Source: Herbaspirillum frisingense GSF30
Lineage (GTDB): Bacteria; Pseudomonadota; Gammaproteobacteria; Burkholderiales; Burkholderiaceae_D
NCBI RefSeq assembly: GCF_000300975.2
Contig: NZ_AEEC02000042.1
Coordinates: 1-40,019 of the forward strand
Direction of reading: 5' to 3'
DNA: 40,019 nucleotides
The notes under the pieces are model-generated. The model searched no databases and had not been told where the DNA came from. It worked only from the letters and a program-made list of their open reading frames with translations. Made by a program: the position numbers and the translations under genes. Each line of letters begins with the position of its first letter. Position 1 is the stretch's first letter. Below are positions 1 to 7,739 of the stretch, one piece after another.

Positions 1-1797
1 CAGGGCCAGCCGGTGCAGAGCTGGTCGGCCTGGGTGGCCGATGTGGAATACGACCGCGCCTCCGGCGAACTGAGCGTGACCCGGGTCACTGCCGGCCACG
101 ACCAGCGCGCGGGGACGACAGCGGCCGCCGCCCATGCCACTGACGATCTGCTCGACCAAAAACAACGCGCCCTGCTGGGCGAACAGGCCAGACTGGCGAT
201 GGCGCAGACGCTGGCGCCAGACCAGGGCTTCGATGCCTGGTCACGCGAAGTGCGCCCCCTGCCGGGCCAGTCCAGCGCCGGCCTGCCCCAGGTCGACCTC
301 ATCGGTGGCGGCACCACGCCGGCGCTGCGCGACATCCAGCTCAAGGCGGGTGGCGCCTTCACGCTGCCGGCGGCGGCGGCGATTTCCAATGCCATCCATG
401 CCGCCACCGGCGTACGTCTGCGCGAGGCGCCGTTCTCGGGTGAGCAGATCAGGCTGGCACTGCAACATCAGGAGGGTTCGGGCCAGCGGCCGGGCGGCTG
501 GCGCCGCCTGCGCAAATACGGCTGGCTGGGGGGTGCTGCGGCGGCACTGGGCGCCACGCTGACCCTGGCAATGCCGTGGCGCGCCGAGATCGCACCGGTG
601 GCGCGACCTGCGGCCGACCTGTATTCGGCCGCCACCATCGAACGCGGGCGCCGGGTGGCGCTGGCCGGCGATTGCGCGGTCTGCCACACGGCCCCGGGCG
701 GGGTCGCCAATGCCGGCGGCCATGCCCTGCAGACGCCGTTCGGCACCGTCTACAGCACCAACATCACGCCCGATGAAAAGACCGGCATCGGCAACTGGTC
801 CTATACCGCCTTCGAACGCGCCATGCGCGAAGGCATCCACCGCGACGGACGGCATCTCTACCCGGCCTTCCCCTACACCGCCTTTGCCAAGATCAGCGAA
901 GCCGACATGCAATCGCTGTACGCCTACCTGATGGCCCAGCCGGCGGTTTCCAGCACGCCGCCGGAAAACGATCTGCGCTTCCCCTTCAACATGCGTCCGC
1001 TGCTGGCCGGCTGGAATCTGCTGTTCCACAAGAATGAGGTGTTCCAGCCCGACCCGGACCGCTCGGCCCTGTGGAATCGCGGAGCCTATCTGGTGGAAGG
1101 CGCCGGTCACTGCACCGCCTGCCATTCACCGCGCAATGCCCTGGGCGCGGAACAGGGCGGACGCCAGTACCTGGGCGGCGGCACGGTCGATGGCTGGGAA
1201 GCCCCGGCATTGACGGCGCTGTCGAAGTCGCCCACGCCCTGGACCGAGGATGAACTGTTCAGCTACCTGCGCAGCGGCTTCTCGGACCGCCACGGCATTG
1301 CCGCCGGACCGATGGCGCCGGTGGTGGCCGAACTGGCACAACTGCCGGCCGGCGACGTGCGCGCCATCGCGCATTATCTGGCCTCGTTCCAGGCACCGGC
1401 CACCAGCACCACGACACCGGCCCCCATCACCACGACCAGCCTGAACGAGAGCCAGAAGCTGTCGCAGGCCAATGGCAAGCGGCTGTTCCAGGGCGCCTGC
1501 GCGGCCTGTCACATCGAAGGGACGGGACCGACACTGTTCGGCGTACGACCCTCGTTGCGGGTCAACACCAACCTGCACAGCGACACACCGGACAATCTGA
1601 TCCACGTCATCCTGCACGGCATCCGCGAACCGGCCAACCCGGTGCTGGGCTACATGCCGGGCTTTGCCAACAGCTTCAGCGATGCCCAGGTGGGTGATCT
1701 GCTGGCCTATCTGCGCAGCGAGTTCGCTGCCGGCAAGCCGGCCTGGGAAGGCGTACCGGAGAGCATCGCCCGCTCACGCGCACAAGCCGGACATTGA
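1..1797 (+). CDS. Molybdenum hydroxylase large subunit with tri-haem cytochrome c tail, 3' part (NicB/isoquinoline oxidoreductase type)
   Basis: The reading frame is open from base 1, so the gene starts upstream of the window. The first 150 or so residues resemble the end of a xanthine-dehydrogenase-family molybdopterin-binding subunit (a segment reading VDLIGGG, then PAAAAISNAIHAATGVRLRE). A single hydrophobic segment (about nt 520-580) follows and may anchor the protein. The tail carries three CxxCH haem-c motifs: CAVCH at nt 673-687, CTACH at 1111-1125 and CAACH at 1498-1512. In this family electrons from hydroxylation of an N-heterocycle or aldehyde pass to the haems and on to the respiratory chain, on the periplasmic side. 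Nicotinate dehydrogenase NicB and isoquinoline 1-oxidoreductase share this architecture; the substrate cannot be read from the fragment. The nearby NAD-related gene nadC makes a pyridine substrate attractive but unproven. Confidence 0.85.
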   Translation, partial: QGQPVQSWSAWVADVEYDRASGELSVTRVTAGHDQRAGTTAAAAHATDDLLDQKQRALLGEQARLAMAQTLAPDQGFDAWSREVRPLPGQSSAGLPQVDLIGGGTTPALRDIQLKAGGAFTLPAAAAISNAIHAATGVRLREAPFSGEQIRLALQHQEGSGQRPGGWRRLRKYGWLGGAAAALGATLTLAMPWRAEIAPVARPAADLYSAATIERGRRVALAGDCAVCHTAPGGVANAGGHALQTPFGTVYSTNITPDEKTGIGNWSYTAFERAMREGIHRDGRHLYPAFPYTAFAKISEADMQSLYAYLMAQPAVSSTPPENDLRFPFNMRPLLAGWNLLFHKNEVFQPDPDRSALWNRGAYLVEGAGHCTACHSPRNALGAEQGGRQYLGGGTVDGWEAPALTALSKSPTPWTEDELFSYLRSGFSDRHGIAAGPMAPVVAELAQLPAGDVRAIAHYLASFQAPATSTTTPAPITTTSLNESQKLSQANGKRLFQGACAACHIEGTGPTLFGVRPSLRVNTNLHSDTPDNLIHVILHGIREPANPVLGYMPGFANSFSDAQVGDLLAYLRSEFAAGKPAWEGVPESIARSRAQAGH

Positions 1798-1807
1798 GCG
1801 TGACATT

Positions 1808-1839
1808 GCAGCGGCGCCCCGCGTACGGGGCGCCGCTGC
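1808..1839 (+). terminator. Hairpin between convergent genes
   Basis: A perfect 14-bp GC-rich stem (GCAGCGGCGCCCCG and its complement) with a CGTA loop begins 10 nt after the cytochrome-fusion stop codon. There is only a poor T-run after it (ATTTCC), so it may stop transcription weakly or protect 3' ends from both sides. The convergent phnN-fusion gene ends at 1856. Confidence 0.6.
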
Positions 1840-1855
1840 CATTTCCGTCCAGCCT

Positions 1856-3892
1856 TCAATGGCCGACCAACACCACCGGACTGGCCAGAGCCTGCAGTTC
1901 GGCACCGACCAGCTCCAGGTGCGCAGCGCTGGCGGCATGGACCCGGAACAGCGCCTGACCAGCCTGCACCCGCTCACCCACCCGGCATAACAAGTCCAGT
2001 CCCGCCCCCGTATACCCCGGGGCGCCGGCGGTACGCGCCAGTCCCGCGATGGCCCAGCCATCGACCTGACTGATCACGCCGGACTCGTTGGCGTGCCAGG
2101 TCAAGACCTCGGCGCAGGGCGCGGCCTCCACCTGGGGTGGCCCCTGGGCGGCGATGATGCGCGCCAGCGCGGCCTGGGCGGCGCCGCTGTCCAGCAGTTC
2201 GGTGGCCTTTTGCAAGGCGACGTCGACCTCCCCCAGGCGCGGATCGAAGGACAGCAGATGCGCCGCGAACAGCAGTGCCTTGGCACGCAAATCCTGCGGC
2301 GCCTGTGGATCGCCCGCCAGGACCTGGCGGATATCGCGCACCTCCAGTGCCGGGCCGATGCCGCGCCCGATGGGCTGGCTGCCATCGGTGGCCAGCGCCC
2401 GCACTTGCATGCCCAGCCCCTGCCCCACCTGTTCGAACAATCGGCACAACTGCTGCGCCTGTTCCAGCGTCTGCTGCTTGGCATAGGGACCGTACGGCAC
2501 ATCCACCACCAGATGGGTGACGCCGGCGATCGCCTTCTTGGACAGGATCGAGGCCACCGACCAGTGCGCCGTCTCCAGTCCGTAGGGCCGGGTGATGCGG
2601 TTCATCACTTCATCGATGACGGAGTGGCTGATGCGGCCATTCCAGGCGATGCAGGCCCGCGCCTGGCGCACGCAGCGGCGCACGGCCTCGCCATCCAGGT
2701 CGACATTGGCCAGCAGGGCCATGGTGTCGGCTGTGCCGGCGGCCGAGGTGATGGCGCGCGAGGACGCCTTGGGCATGGCCAGCCCCCAGGCCGCCACGAT
2801 CGGTACCACGATGGGCGTGATGCGGCTGCCGGGGACACCGCCCAGGGAATGCTTGTCGACCACCATGGGCTCGTCCCAGCTGATACGCCGGGCCATGCGG
2901 CTGCGCGCCTGGGCCAGCGCCAGGGTTTCTTCGGCATCCAGGCCACGGGTGATGGAGACCAGCAAGGTGGTCAGTTCGGTGGTGCTGTAGCGACCATCGA
3001 CGGCATCCTGCAGGATGGCCTGGTACTGATGCGCCGGCAGGCGTTCACCGCGCAGCTTGCGGCTCCACAAGGGACGGCTGGCCGGGGCCAGCAGGCGCAA
3101 GGCCTGTACCGTCTGAGCCGATCCGAGGCGCTGACGCAAGCCGGCGGACAGCGCCAGCCAGGGGCTAGCGTCGTGGCCGCCGTCGGGCCAATGATGGATG
3201 CGCACGTCGACCATGGCACCGGCCGCAGCGCGCAGGCGCAGACGCGTGCCGGCCGCCCAGTGGCGCGGATGGGCATAGGCCACCGCCTCCTCCCCGGTTT
3301 CCACCGGCGCAGCGCGCACCACGCAATGTTGCAAGGGGGCGCGCAATACCGCCAGCAGGCGGGCAATACCGGTGGCGGTATCACTGTCGTTGGCCACTGC
3401 CTGGCGCAGGACGCCGGGCGGCGCGGGGTCGACCTGGCGCTGCAGGCGCGCCAGGATCTGCGCATGATCCTCGCGCCCGCGCCCGGCAATACGCTGCGCC
3501 AGCACCTCGGGCGGGGCCGAGATTTCCACCACCACCAGGCTGGGCAGGCGCTGCGCCAGCGCTTCCACGGTGGCACGCGAGCCATTGGCCACGACATGGC
3601 GACCCGCTGCCAGCTCGGCCAGCAACTGACCCGGTAGGCCATAGGACAGGCCGTGCGCCTGCCAGGTCAGCAGGAACTCGCCGGCCGCCGCTCGGGCGGC
3701 GAAGCCGGCTTCGGTCTCGGCGTCATGGTCTTCACCGGGGGCGCCGGCCGGCCGCGTGATCACGCGGCGGGCAAAGACATAGGGCGCATCGGCCAGCGCC
3801 TCGCGGGCGCCGCTCATCAGGGTGTCCTTGCCGGCCCCGCTGGGGCCGACCACCAGGAAGAAGGTGCCGGGCGCCGTGCTGGCCGGGCTCAT
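1856..3892 (-). CDS. Fusion of ribose-1,5-bisphosphokinase (PhnN) and AMP-phosphorylase/thymidine-phosphorylase-family enzyme
   Basis: This 678-aa protein joins two enzymes. Residues 1-185 or so form a PhnN/guanylate-kinase-like domain with Walker [10 protein letters not shown] at 16-24; PhnN phosphorylates ribose 1,5-bisphosphate to PRPP. Residues 195-678 are a complete nucleoside-phosphorylase-family domain with DKHSLGG at 346-352 and [14 protein letters not shown] at 377-390. That second motif fits archaeal-type AMP phosphorylase, which turns NMP plus phosphate into free base plus ribose 1,5-bisphosphate, better than classical DeoA. The product of the C-terminal half would therefore be the substrate of the N-terminal half, giving PRPP. 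The ATG at 3892 overlaps the nadC stop (ATGA), so the two are translationally coupled. Longer upstream readings in this frame only run through nadC antisense to its own frame and have no family match. Specific activity is inferred from motifs. Confidence 0.85.
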   Translation of the reverse strand: MSPASTAPGTFFLVVGPSGAGKDTLMSGAREALADAPYVFARRVITRPAGAPGEDHDAETEAGFAARAAAGEFLLTWQAHGLSYGLPGQLLAELAAGRHVVANGSRATVEALAQRLPSLVVVEISAPPEVLAQRIAGRGREDHAQILARLQRQVDPAPPGVLRQAVANDSDTATGIARLLAVLRAPLQHCVVRAAPVETGEEAVAYAHPRHWAAGTRLRLRAAAGAMVDVRIHHWPDGGHDASPWLALSAGLRQRLGSAQTVQALRLLAPASRPLWSRKLRGERLPAHQYQAILQDAVDGRYSTTELTTLLVSITRGLDAEETLALAQARSRMARRISWDEPMVVDKHSLGGVPGSRITPIVVPIVAAWGLAMPKASSRAITSAAGTADTMALLANVDLDGEAVRRCVRQARACIAWNGRISHSVIDEVMNRITRPYGLETAHWSVASILSKKAIAGVTHLVVDVPYGPYAKQQTLEQAQQLCRLFEQVGQGLGMQVRALATDGSQPIGRGIGPALEVRDIRQVLAGDPQAPQDLRAKALLFAAHLLSFDPRLGEVDVALQKATELLDSGAAQAALARIIAAQGPPQVEAAPCAEVLTWHANESGVISQVDGWAIAGLARTAGAPGYTGAGLDLLCRVGERVQAGQALFRVHAASAAHLELVGAELQALASPVVLVGH

Positions 3893-4722
3893 GCTTCGTC
3901 CAGGCCGATGTCCACGGCCGGCGCCGATTGCGTGATCTTGCTGGTGGAGATGTAATCCACCCCGGTCTCGGCCACCGGGCGGATGGTGGTCAGGCGGATG
4001 CCGCCGGAGGCCTCGACCTTGACGCGACCATCGACGATGCCGACCGCTTCGCGCATGTCGGGCAGGGACATGTTGTCCAGCATGATCACGTCCACCCCGG
4101 CGGCCAGCGCCTCGCGCACCTGTTCCACGCGGTCGCACTCCACTTCCAGCTTGGTCAGTACCGGCAGCTTGCGACGCACCCGGGCCACGGCTTCCTTGAT
4201 GCTGCCGCAGACGGCGATGTGGTTGTCCTTGATCATGACGCCGTTGTCCAGCGCCAGACGGTGGTTCAGGCCGCCACCGCAGAGCACGGCGTGCTTTTCC
4301 AGCATGCGCAGGCCGGGGGTGGTCTTGCGGCTGTCGATGAGCTGCGCCCGGGTTCCGGCGATCTCGGCCACGTAGCGGGCGGTTTCGTTGGCGATGCCCG
4401 ACAGGCGCTGCACCAGGTTCAGTGCGGTGCGCTCGGCAGTCAGGACGCTGCGCGCATTGCCCTTGACGGTCAGCAGGATGGCACCGGCCTCGACCCGGCT
4501 GCCGTCGGCGTGATGCACCTGCACCGCCAGCGTGGCGTCGTATTTGCGGAAGACCCGGGCGGCCACCTCGATGCCGGAGACGATCAGGGATTCACGGGCA
4601 TTCATGACGAAATGGCCCTGCTCGTCCGGCTCGATCATGGTCTGGGCGGTCAGGTCGCAGGCGCCGATGTCTTCGGAGAGCCACAGGTCGATCAGTTTTT
4701 CGGTGGCGTAATGGTCGTACAT
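3889..4722 (-). CDS. nadC: Nicotinate-nucleotide pyrophosphorylase (carboxylating), NadC
   Basis: The 277-aa protein is full length for quinolinate phosphoribosyltransferase, which makes nicotinate mononucleotide, CO2 and PPi from quinolinate and PRPP. Visible family motifs are [10 protein letters not shown] near the N-terminus, [50 protein letters not shown] and IMLDN. A good ribosome site (AAAGGA) lies 8-10 nt before the ATG. It is not next to nadA or nadB, as the biosynthetic copy often is. Instead it overlaps by 4 nt a gene for a probable PRPP-forming fusion enzyme and has a GATATC-centred operator about 80 bp upstream. This may therefore be a second, salvage copy. ModD, a homologue found with molybdate genes, is less likely since no mod genes are nearby. 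Confidence 0.9.
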   Translation of the reverse strand: MYDHYATEKLIDLWLSEDIGACDLTAQTMIEPDEQGHFVMNARESLIVSGIEVAARVFRKYDATLAVQVHHADGSRVEAGAILLTVKGNARSVLTAERTALNLVQRLSGIANETARYVAEIAGTRAQLIDSRKTTPGLRMLEKHAVLCGGGLNHRLALDNGVMIKDNHIAVCGSIKEAVARVRRKLPVLTKLEVECDRVEQVREALAAGVDVIMLDNMSLPDMREAVGIVDGRVKVEASGGIRLTTIRPVAETGVDYISTSKITQSAPAVDIGLDEA

Positions 4723-4799
4723 GGTGAATCCTTTCGTTGGCGTGGTGAGGGGCTGGCTGGCCCCGAAATGAATGACAACTGGAATGGCTACTGCAATTA

Positions 4800-4815
4800 A
4801 GTTAGATATCGAACT
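4800..4815. promoter_or_regulatory. GATATC-centred operator upstream of nadC
   Basis: AGTTAGATATCGAACT is a 16-bp palindrome with one mismatched pair. Its central 12 bases match the proposed local consensus TTAGATATCTAA at 11 of 12 positions. It sits in an AT-rich patch about 80 bp before nadC. The rest of the 177-bp nadC/FRG gap holds a small GGGGC/GCCCC hairpin (4749-4764), and I see no clear terminator in it. Confidence 0.6.
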
Positions 4816-4899
4816 ATTTAAGAACGGACTTCGGTGCGGTGGATGTGATGCAGGGTGTTCAGGGCTCCTGGAAAAAGGGACGCGGTGGCGACGTGGGGT

Positions 4900-5724
4900 T
4901 CAGCTCTTGCCCAGTCTGGACTGGTAATCGACGATCAGTTGCTCCCACACCATCTCCAGCTCGTAGTCGATGGAGCGGGCCAGGCCATCCAGGCCGGGGA
5001 AGAGCGTGGCGGCGGTGATGTTCATCCGGTACAGCGCCCGCAGCGCCGGCTCGCGCAACGCCGCCGGCAGGATGAACTTGCGGATCAGCGGTTCGCTGGC
5101 CTCGTAGCCGGCCAGCAGGCGCTCCAGCGGCGCCTCCAGCGTACCCGGCACGACCAGGATGCCGGACTGCGCCACCAGGCGCGCATCCATCTGGTTGGGT
5201 TCACCGAACCACACCAGCGGCAAGGCGTTGCCGGCGAAATAACGCTGGTAGCTGTCGGGCTTGCGCAGGTCGATGGCTTCGCGATTGAGCGTCGGATCGA
5301 AGCGCGGCGCCGCCTTCCACAGGGCCGGGGTATTGAGGGCATAGACGGCGGCGTCGCCATGCAGTTGCTGCATGGCAAAGAAGGCCGCCACGAAGGGGGA
5401 CTTGGTGAAATCGATCAGCCGCGTCGGTGCGCCATGGTGTTGCATCAGCGCCAGGCAGCGTAGGTCATCGTCCAGCACCGCCGCGTCATGCAGGAAGACA
5501 TGGGCCTTGCGCCGGAACACCCGGATCGCCCGCTCCTCGCGCAGGGGCCACAGCGAGGGATCGGGGCAATAGCGTGACAGGTGCCGGGTCAGCGAACTGA
5601 CCAGCGGCCAGCGATGATCGGCCTGGCCACGGAATACCCAGCCCTCCAGCTGATCGCTGGCGGCAGCGAACTCATCCCAGCTGGACAGTACGACCTGATC
5701 GATGGCAGTGGCGAGAGACATCAT
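4900..5724 (-). CDS. FRG-domain protein
   Basis: The 274-aa protein has the hallmarks of the FRG domain: FRGQ at residues 31-34, then MQHHGAPTRLIDFTKSPFVA around residues 104-123. The biochemical role of FRG domains is not established; they occur in diverse bacterial proteins, including some near defence or stress genes. No signal peptide or membrane segment is visible, so it should be cytoplasmic. Two ATG codons are adjacent (5724 and 5721); I use the first. It is transcribed away from marR, and a GATATC-type operator lies about 20 bp upstream of the start, in a position to block its promoter. It therefore probably belongs to the same regulon as nadC and the ABC importer. Confidence 0.8.
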   Translation of the reverse strand: MMSLATAIDQVVLSSWDEFAAASDQLEGWVFRGQADHRWPLVSSLTRHLSRYCPDPSLWPLREERAIRVFRRKAHVFLHDAAVLDDDLRCLALMQHHGAPTRLIDFTKSPFVAAFFAMQQLHGDAAVYALNTPALWKAAPRFDPTLNREAIDLRKPDSYQRYFAGNALPLVWFGEPNQMDARLVAQSGILVVPGTLEAPLERLLAGYEASEPLIRKFILPAALREPALRALYRMNITAATLFPGLDGLARSIDYELEMVWEQLIVDYQSRLGKS

Positions 5725-5740
5725 GACCCCGAAAATATTC

Positions 5741-5752
5741 TTCGATATCTAC
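5741..5752. promoter_or_regulatory. GATATC operator before the FRG gene
   Basis: TTCGATATCTAC matches the proposed consensus TTAGATATCTAA at 10 of 12 positions. It lies 17 bp before the FRG-gene start in the 129-bp divergent gap shared with marR. Confidence 0.5.
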
Positions 5753-5837
5753 GATTATGCAAGATGCAGGCCAGCCTGTCATGGTGACTTACCCTGCCCT
5801 CCCTGAGCGGGCTGCAAATGGGTATGATTGCGTTATC

Positions 5838-5849
5838 TTAGATTTCTGA
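5838..5849. promoter_or_regulatory. Degenerate operator at the marR start
   Basis: TTAGATTTCTGA matches TTAGATATCTAA at 10 of 12 positions and ends 4 bp before the marR ATG. This is the position expected for autorepression. Confidence 0.45.
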
Positions 5850-5853
5850 TGAA

Positions 5854-6438
5854 ATGATGAAAGCCACACGATCCCGGCCACTGGCCGCCGCCCCGGTCGA
5901 ACAAGATGAACCGGATGAACTGGAACAGGCGCTACAGGCCCTGGCCGCCGAACGCGTCGCCCACCTGGTCAAGGATGCGGCGCGTGCCTTCATCCGCAGC
6001 CTGCAGATCCGCCTGGCGCCGCATGCGGTCAGCTACGGCCACTGGACCATCCTGCGCGTGCTGTGGGAACACGACGGCCTGTCCCAGCGCGACCTGGCCG
6101 AGCGGGCCGGCGTGAGCGAGGCCACCACCGCCACCGCCCTCAAGTCGCTGGAAGCCATCGGCTACGTGGAACGCACCCATCTCCCGGGTGACAAGAAGAA
6201 GGTCCACGTCTTCCTCAGCAAGCAGGGCCGCGCCCTGAAGAAGAAGCTGGTGCCGCTGGCCGAGGACGTCAATGACCTGAGCCTGGAGGGTATCAGCGAG
6301 GAAGAGCTGGAGACCACCCGCAAGGTGCTCATCGCCATGGCCCTGAACCTGGCGCGGGACGAGCGCCAGGCGGTGGAATCCGGCAAGCGCATGCCCTCCA
6401 CCCAGGAGGTCGGACGCCTAGCTTCCGGGCTGGGCTGA
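5854..6438 (+). CDS. MarR-family transcriptional regulator
   Basis: The 194-aa protein has a clear MarR winged helix-turn-helix: LSQRDLAERAGVSEATTATA forms the helix-turn-helix, followed by a wing segment with LPGDKKKVHVFLS. It carries N- and C-terminal extensions beyond the usual 140-150 residues. Two in-frame ATGs (5854, 5857) open the gene. MarR repressors of aromatic or antibiotic genes usually bind short palindromes and release them when a small ligand binds. Here, related GATATC palindromes flank the gene on both sides: before itself, before the divergent FRG gene, before nadC and twice before the ABC importer. It is the obvious candidate to bind them. The ligand is unknown; a transported substrate is likely. 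Confidence 0.88.
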   Translation: MMKATRSRPLAAAPVEQDEPDELEQALQALAAERVAHLVKDAARAFIRSLQIRLAPHAVSYGHWTILRVLWEHDGLSQRDLAERAGVSEATTATALKSLEAIGYVERTHLPGDKKKVHVFLSKQGRALKKKLVPLAEDVNDLSLEGISEEELETTRKVLIAMALNLARDERQAVESGKRMPSTQEVGRLASGLG

Positions 6439-6561
6439 ACCTCCCCGGCGCTGCCCCATCCCTGTGCAGACGCACCAGCAAGTGACGGGCGGGCAGCATA
6501 ATTGCACCATCGGAGAAAGCGCCGTGGCTTGTCGGCCATGCATCTCCTTCGACACATGTTC

Positions 6562-6573
6562 TAAGATATCTAA
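6562..6573. promoter_or_regulatory. GATATC operator 1 of the importer operon
   Basis: TAAGATATCTAA matches the proposed consensus at 11 of 12 positions. Its centre is 55 bp from the second copy at 6617-6628, close to a whole number of helical turns, which would suit cooperative binding or looping. Confidence 0.6.
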
Positions 6574-6578
6574 CTATA

Positions 6579-6595
6579 TTTTGCAGACTGCAAAA
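6579..6595. promoter_or_regulatory. Perfect 17-bp inverted repeat TTTTGCAG-A-CTGCAAAA
   Basis: The two 8-bp arms are perfect complements around one central A. It lies between the two GATATC sites and about 40-50 bp upstream of the sigma-54 core promoter. This is a possible site for an enhancer-binding protein or another activator; the protein is unknown. Confidence 0.5.
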
Positions 6596-6616
6596 GGACT
6601 TTCAGACGATTTTTTG

Positions 6617-6628
6617 ATCGATATCTAA
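6617..6628. promoter_or_regulatory. GATATC operator 2, abutting the -24 box
   Basis: ATCGATATCTAA matches the proposed consensus at 10 of 12 positions and ends 2 bp before the sigma-54 -24 element. A bound repressor would occlude the promoter. Confidence 0.55.
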
Positions 6629-6630
6629 GC

Positions 6631-6647
6631 TTGGCACGTCGTTTGCA
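6631..6647 (+). promoter_or_regulatory. Sigma-54 (RpoN) -24/-12 promoter
   Basis: TTGGCACGTCGTTTGCA fits the RpoN consensus YTGGCACG-N4-TTGCW completely: GG at 6633-6634, exactly ten bases, then GC at 6645-6646. Transcription should start near 6658, leaving a leader of about 65 nt before the binding-protein ATG at 6724. The rest of the 285-bp gap (6439-6723) holds the operators listed separately and no gene. Confidence 0.8.
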
Positions 6648-6723
6648 TTGACAGCATCAAGTGCTTGCAGGTACGCCCCTTGCGAGTATCCGATTGCAGT
6701 GTCCATCACGTGTCGAGGAAATC

Positions 6724-7728
6724 ATGAAAAGCTTTTGCAAGAACCTGCAAGCTGTAGTGTCTCTCAGTGCTGCCCTGGTTGCAGTGGCTGTACCAGTCGC
6801 CCTCCCCGGTCTGGCCCGCGCCGAAGAAATCTCGGTCACGCAATGGGGCACCAGCCTCTACGGCCTGCCCTATGCGATTGCCATCGAGCAAGGCTATTTC
6901 AAGAAGGCCGGGGTGGATATCACCGGCATCCTCACCTCCGGCGGTGGCGGCACCACGGTGCGCAACATCCTGGCCAGCAAGCTACCGTATGGCGAAGTGG
7001 CGGTCTCGGCAGCGCTGGCCGCACAGCGCCAGGGGCTGGACGTGGTCATCGTCAATACCGGTACCCGCAGCGTGGCTGAAGCGTCGGCCGTGACCATGCC
7101 CAATTCCCCCGTCAAGAGCATCGCCGACCTGGCCGGCAAGAAGGTCGCCATCACCTCGCCCAAGGGCGTGTCCGAAATGCTGCTGCTGATGGCGCTCAAG
7201 GCCAAAGGCGTGGATGCGGCCCAGGTACAGCGCGTGGCCTCGGGCGGTTACATCAACGGCCTGACCATGCTGGAACAGGGTTCGGTGGCGGCAGCCGTGC
7301 TGATCGAGCCGCTGTCCATCGTGCGCAAGGATAAGTACCGCACCGTCTACAGCGCCGGCGAGGTGCTGCAACCGATGACCACCTCGGTGGGCATCACCAC
7401 CCGCGCCTATGCCAAGGCCCATCCGGAGACCATCCGCGCCATCATCGAAGGTCGCCAGCAAGGCGTGCGGGCGGTGTACCGCGATCCGGCCGCCGCCGCC
7501 AAGCTGCTGGAGAGCAGCTTCAAGCTCAGCCCGGAGGTGGCGCGCGAAGCGGTGGACAACATGGTGCGCGCGCGCATGTGGAGCGAGGGCGACTTCGACC
7601 AGGCCGAACTGGACCGCATGACCGACGGCCTCAAGCTGATCGGCGAGATCAAGGACAACGTGGAATGGGACAAGCTCATCGACAGCAGCATGCTGCCGCC
7701 GTCCATCAAGATCAAGAGCAAGCTGTGA
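6724..7728 (+). CDS. ABC importer substrate-binding protein (NMT1/TauA/SsuA type)
   Basis: The ATG at 6724 gives 334 aa with a Sec signal peptide: MKSFCK, a hydrophobic core, and a likely cut after residue 33 (LARA/EE). The mature part is a type II periplasmic binding protein of the nitrate/sulfonate/taurine/thiamine-precursor group, with the typical opening VTQWGTSLYGLPYAIAIEQG and the YFKKAGVDI segment. It delivers a small organic ligand to the two permeases encoded downstream. The ligand cannot be told from sequence. The sigma-54 promoter points to nitrogen or carbon control, and the shared operator with nadC suggests a link to pyridine metabolism (inference). It is the first gene of a four-gene operon. 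Confidence 0.88.
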   Translation: MKSFCKNLQAVVSLSAALVAVAVPVALPGLARAEEISVTQWGTSLYGLPYAIAIEQGYFKKAGVDITGILTSGGGGTTVRNILASKLPYGEVAVSAALAAQRQGLDVVIVNTGTRSVAEASAVTMPNSPVKSIADLAGKKVAITSPKGVSEMLLLMALKAKGVDAAQVQRVASGGYINGLTMLEQGSVAAAVLIEPLSIVRKDKYRTVYSAGEVLQPMTTSVGITTRAYAKAHPETIRAIIEGRQQGVRAVYRDPAAAAKLLESSFKLSPEVAREAVDNMVRARMWSEGDFDQAELDRMTDGLKLIGEIKDNVEWDKLIDSSMLPPSIKIKSKL

Positions 7729-7739
7729 GGGAGTCCGCC

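Noticed and set aside
1856..3310. Classical thymidine phosphorylase DeoA as the identity of the C-terminal half
   Set aside because: The [14 protein letters not shown] motif and fusion to PhnN fit the AMP-phosphorylase-type group better; thymidine activity is not excluded.
2093..3637. Long plus-strand open frame (514 codons) opposite the phnN fusion
   Set aside because: It is antisense to a gene with clear domains, has no family motifs and is explained by high third-position GC.
3889..4722. ModD (molybdenum transport-associated NadC homologue)
   Set aside because: No molybdate transport genes nearby and NadC motifs are complete.
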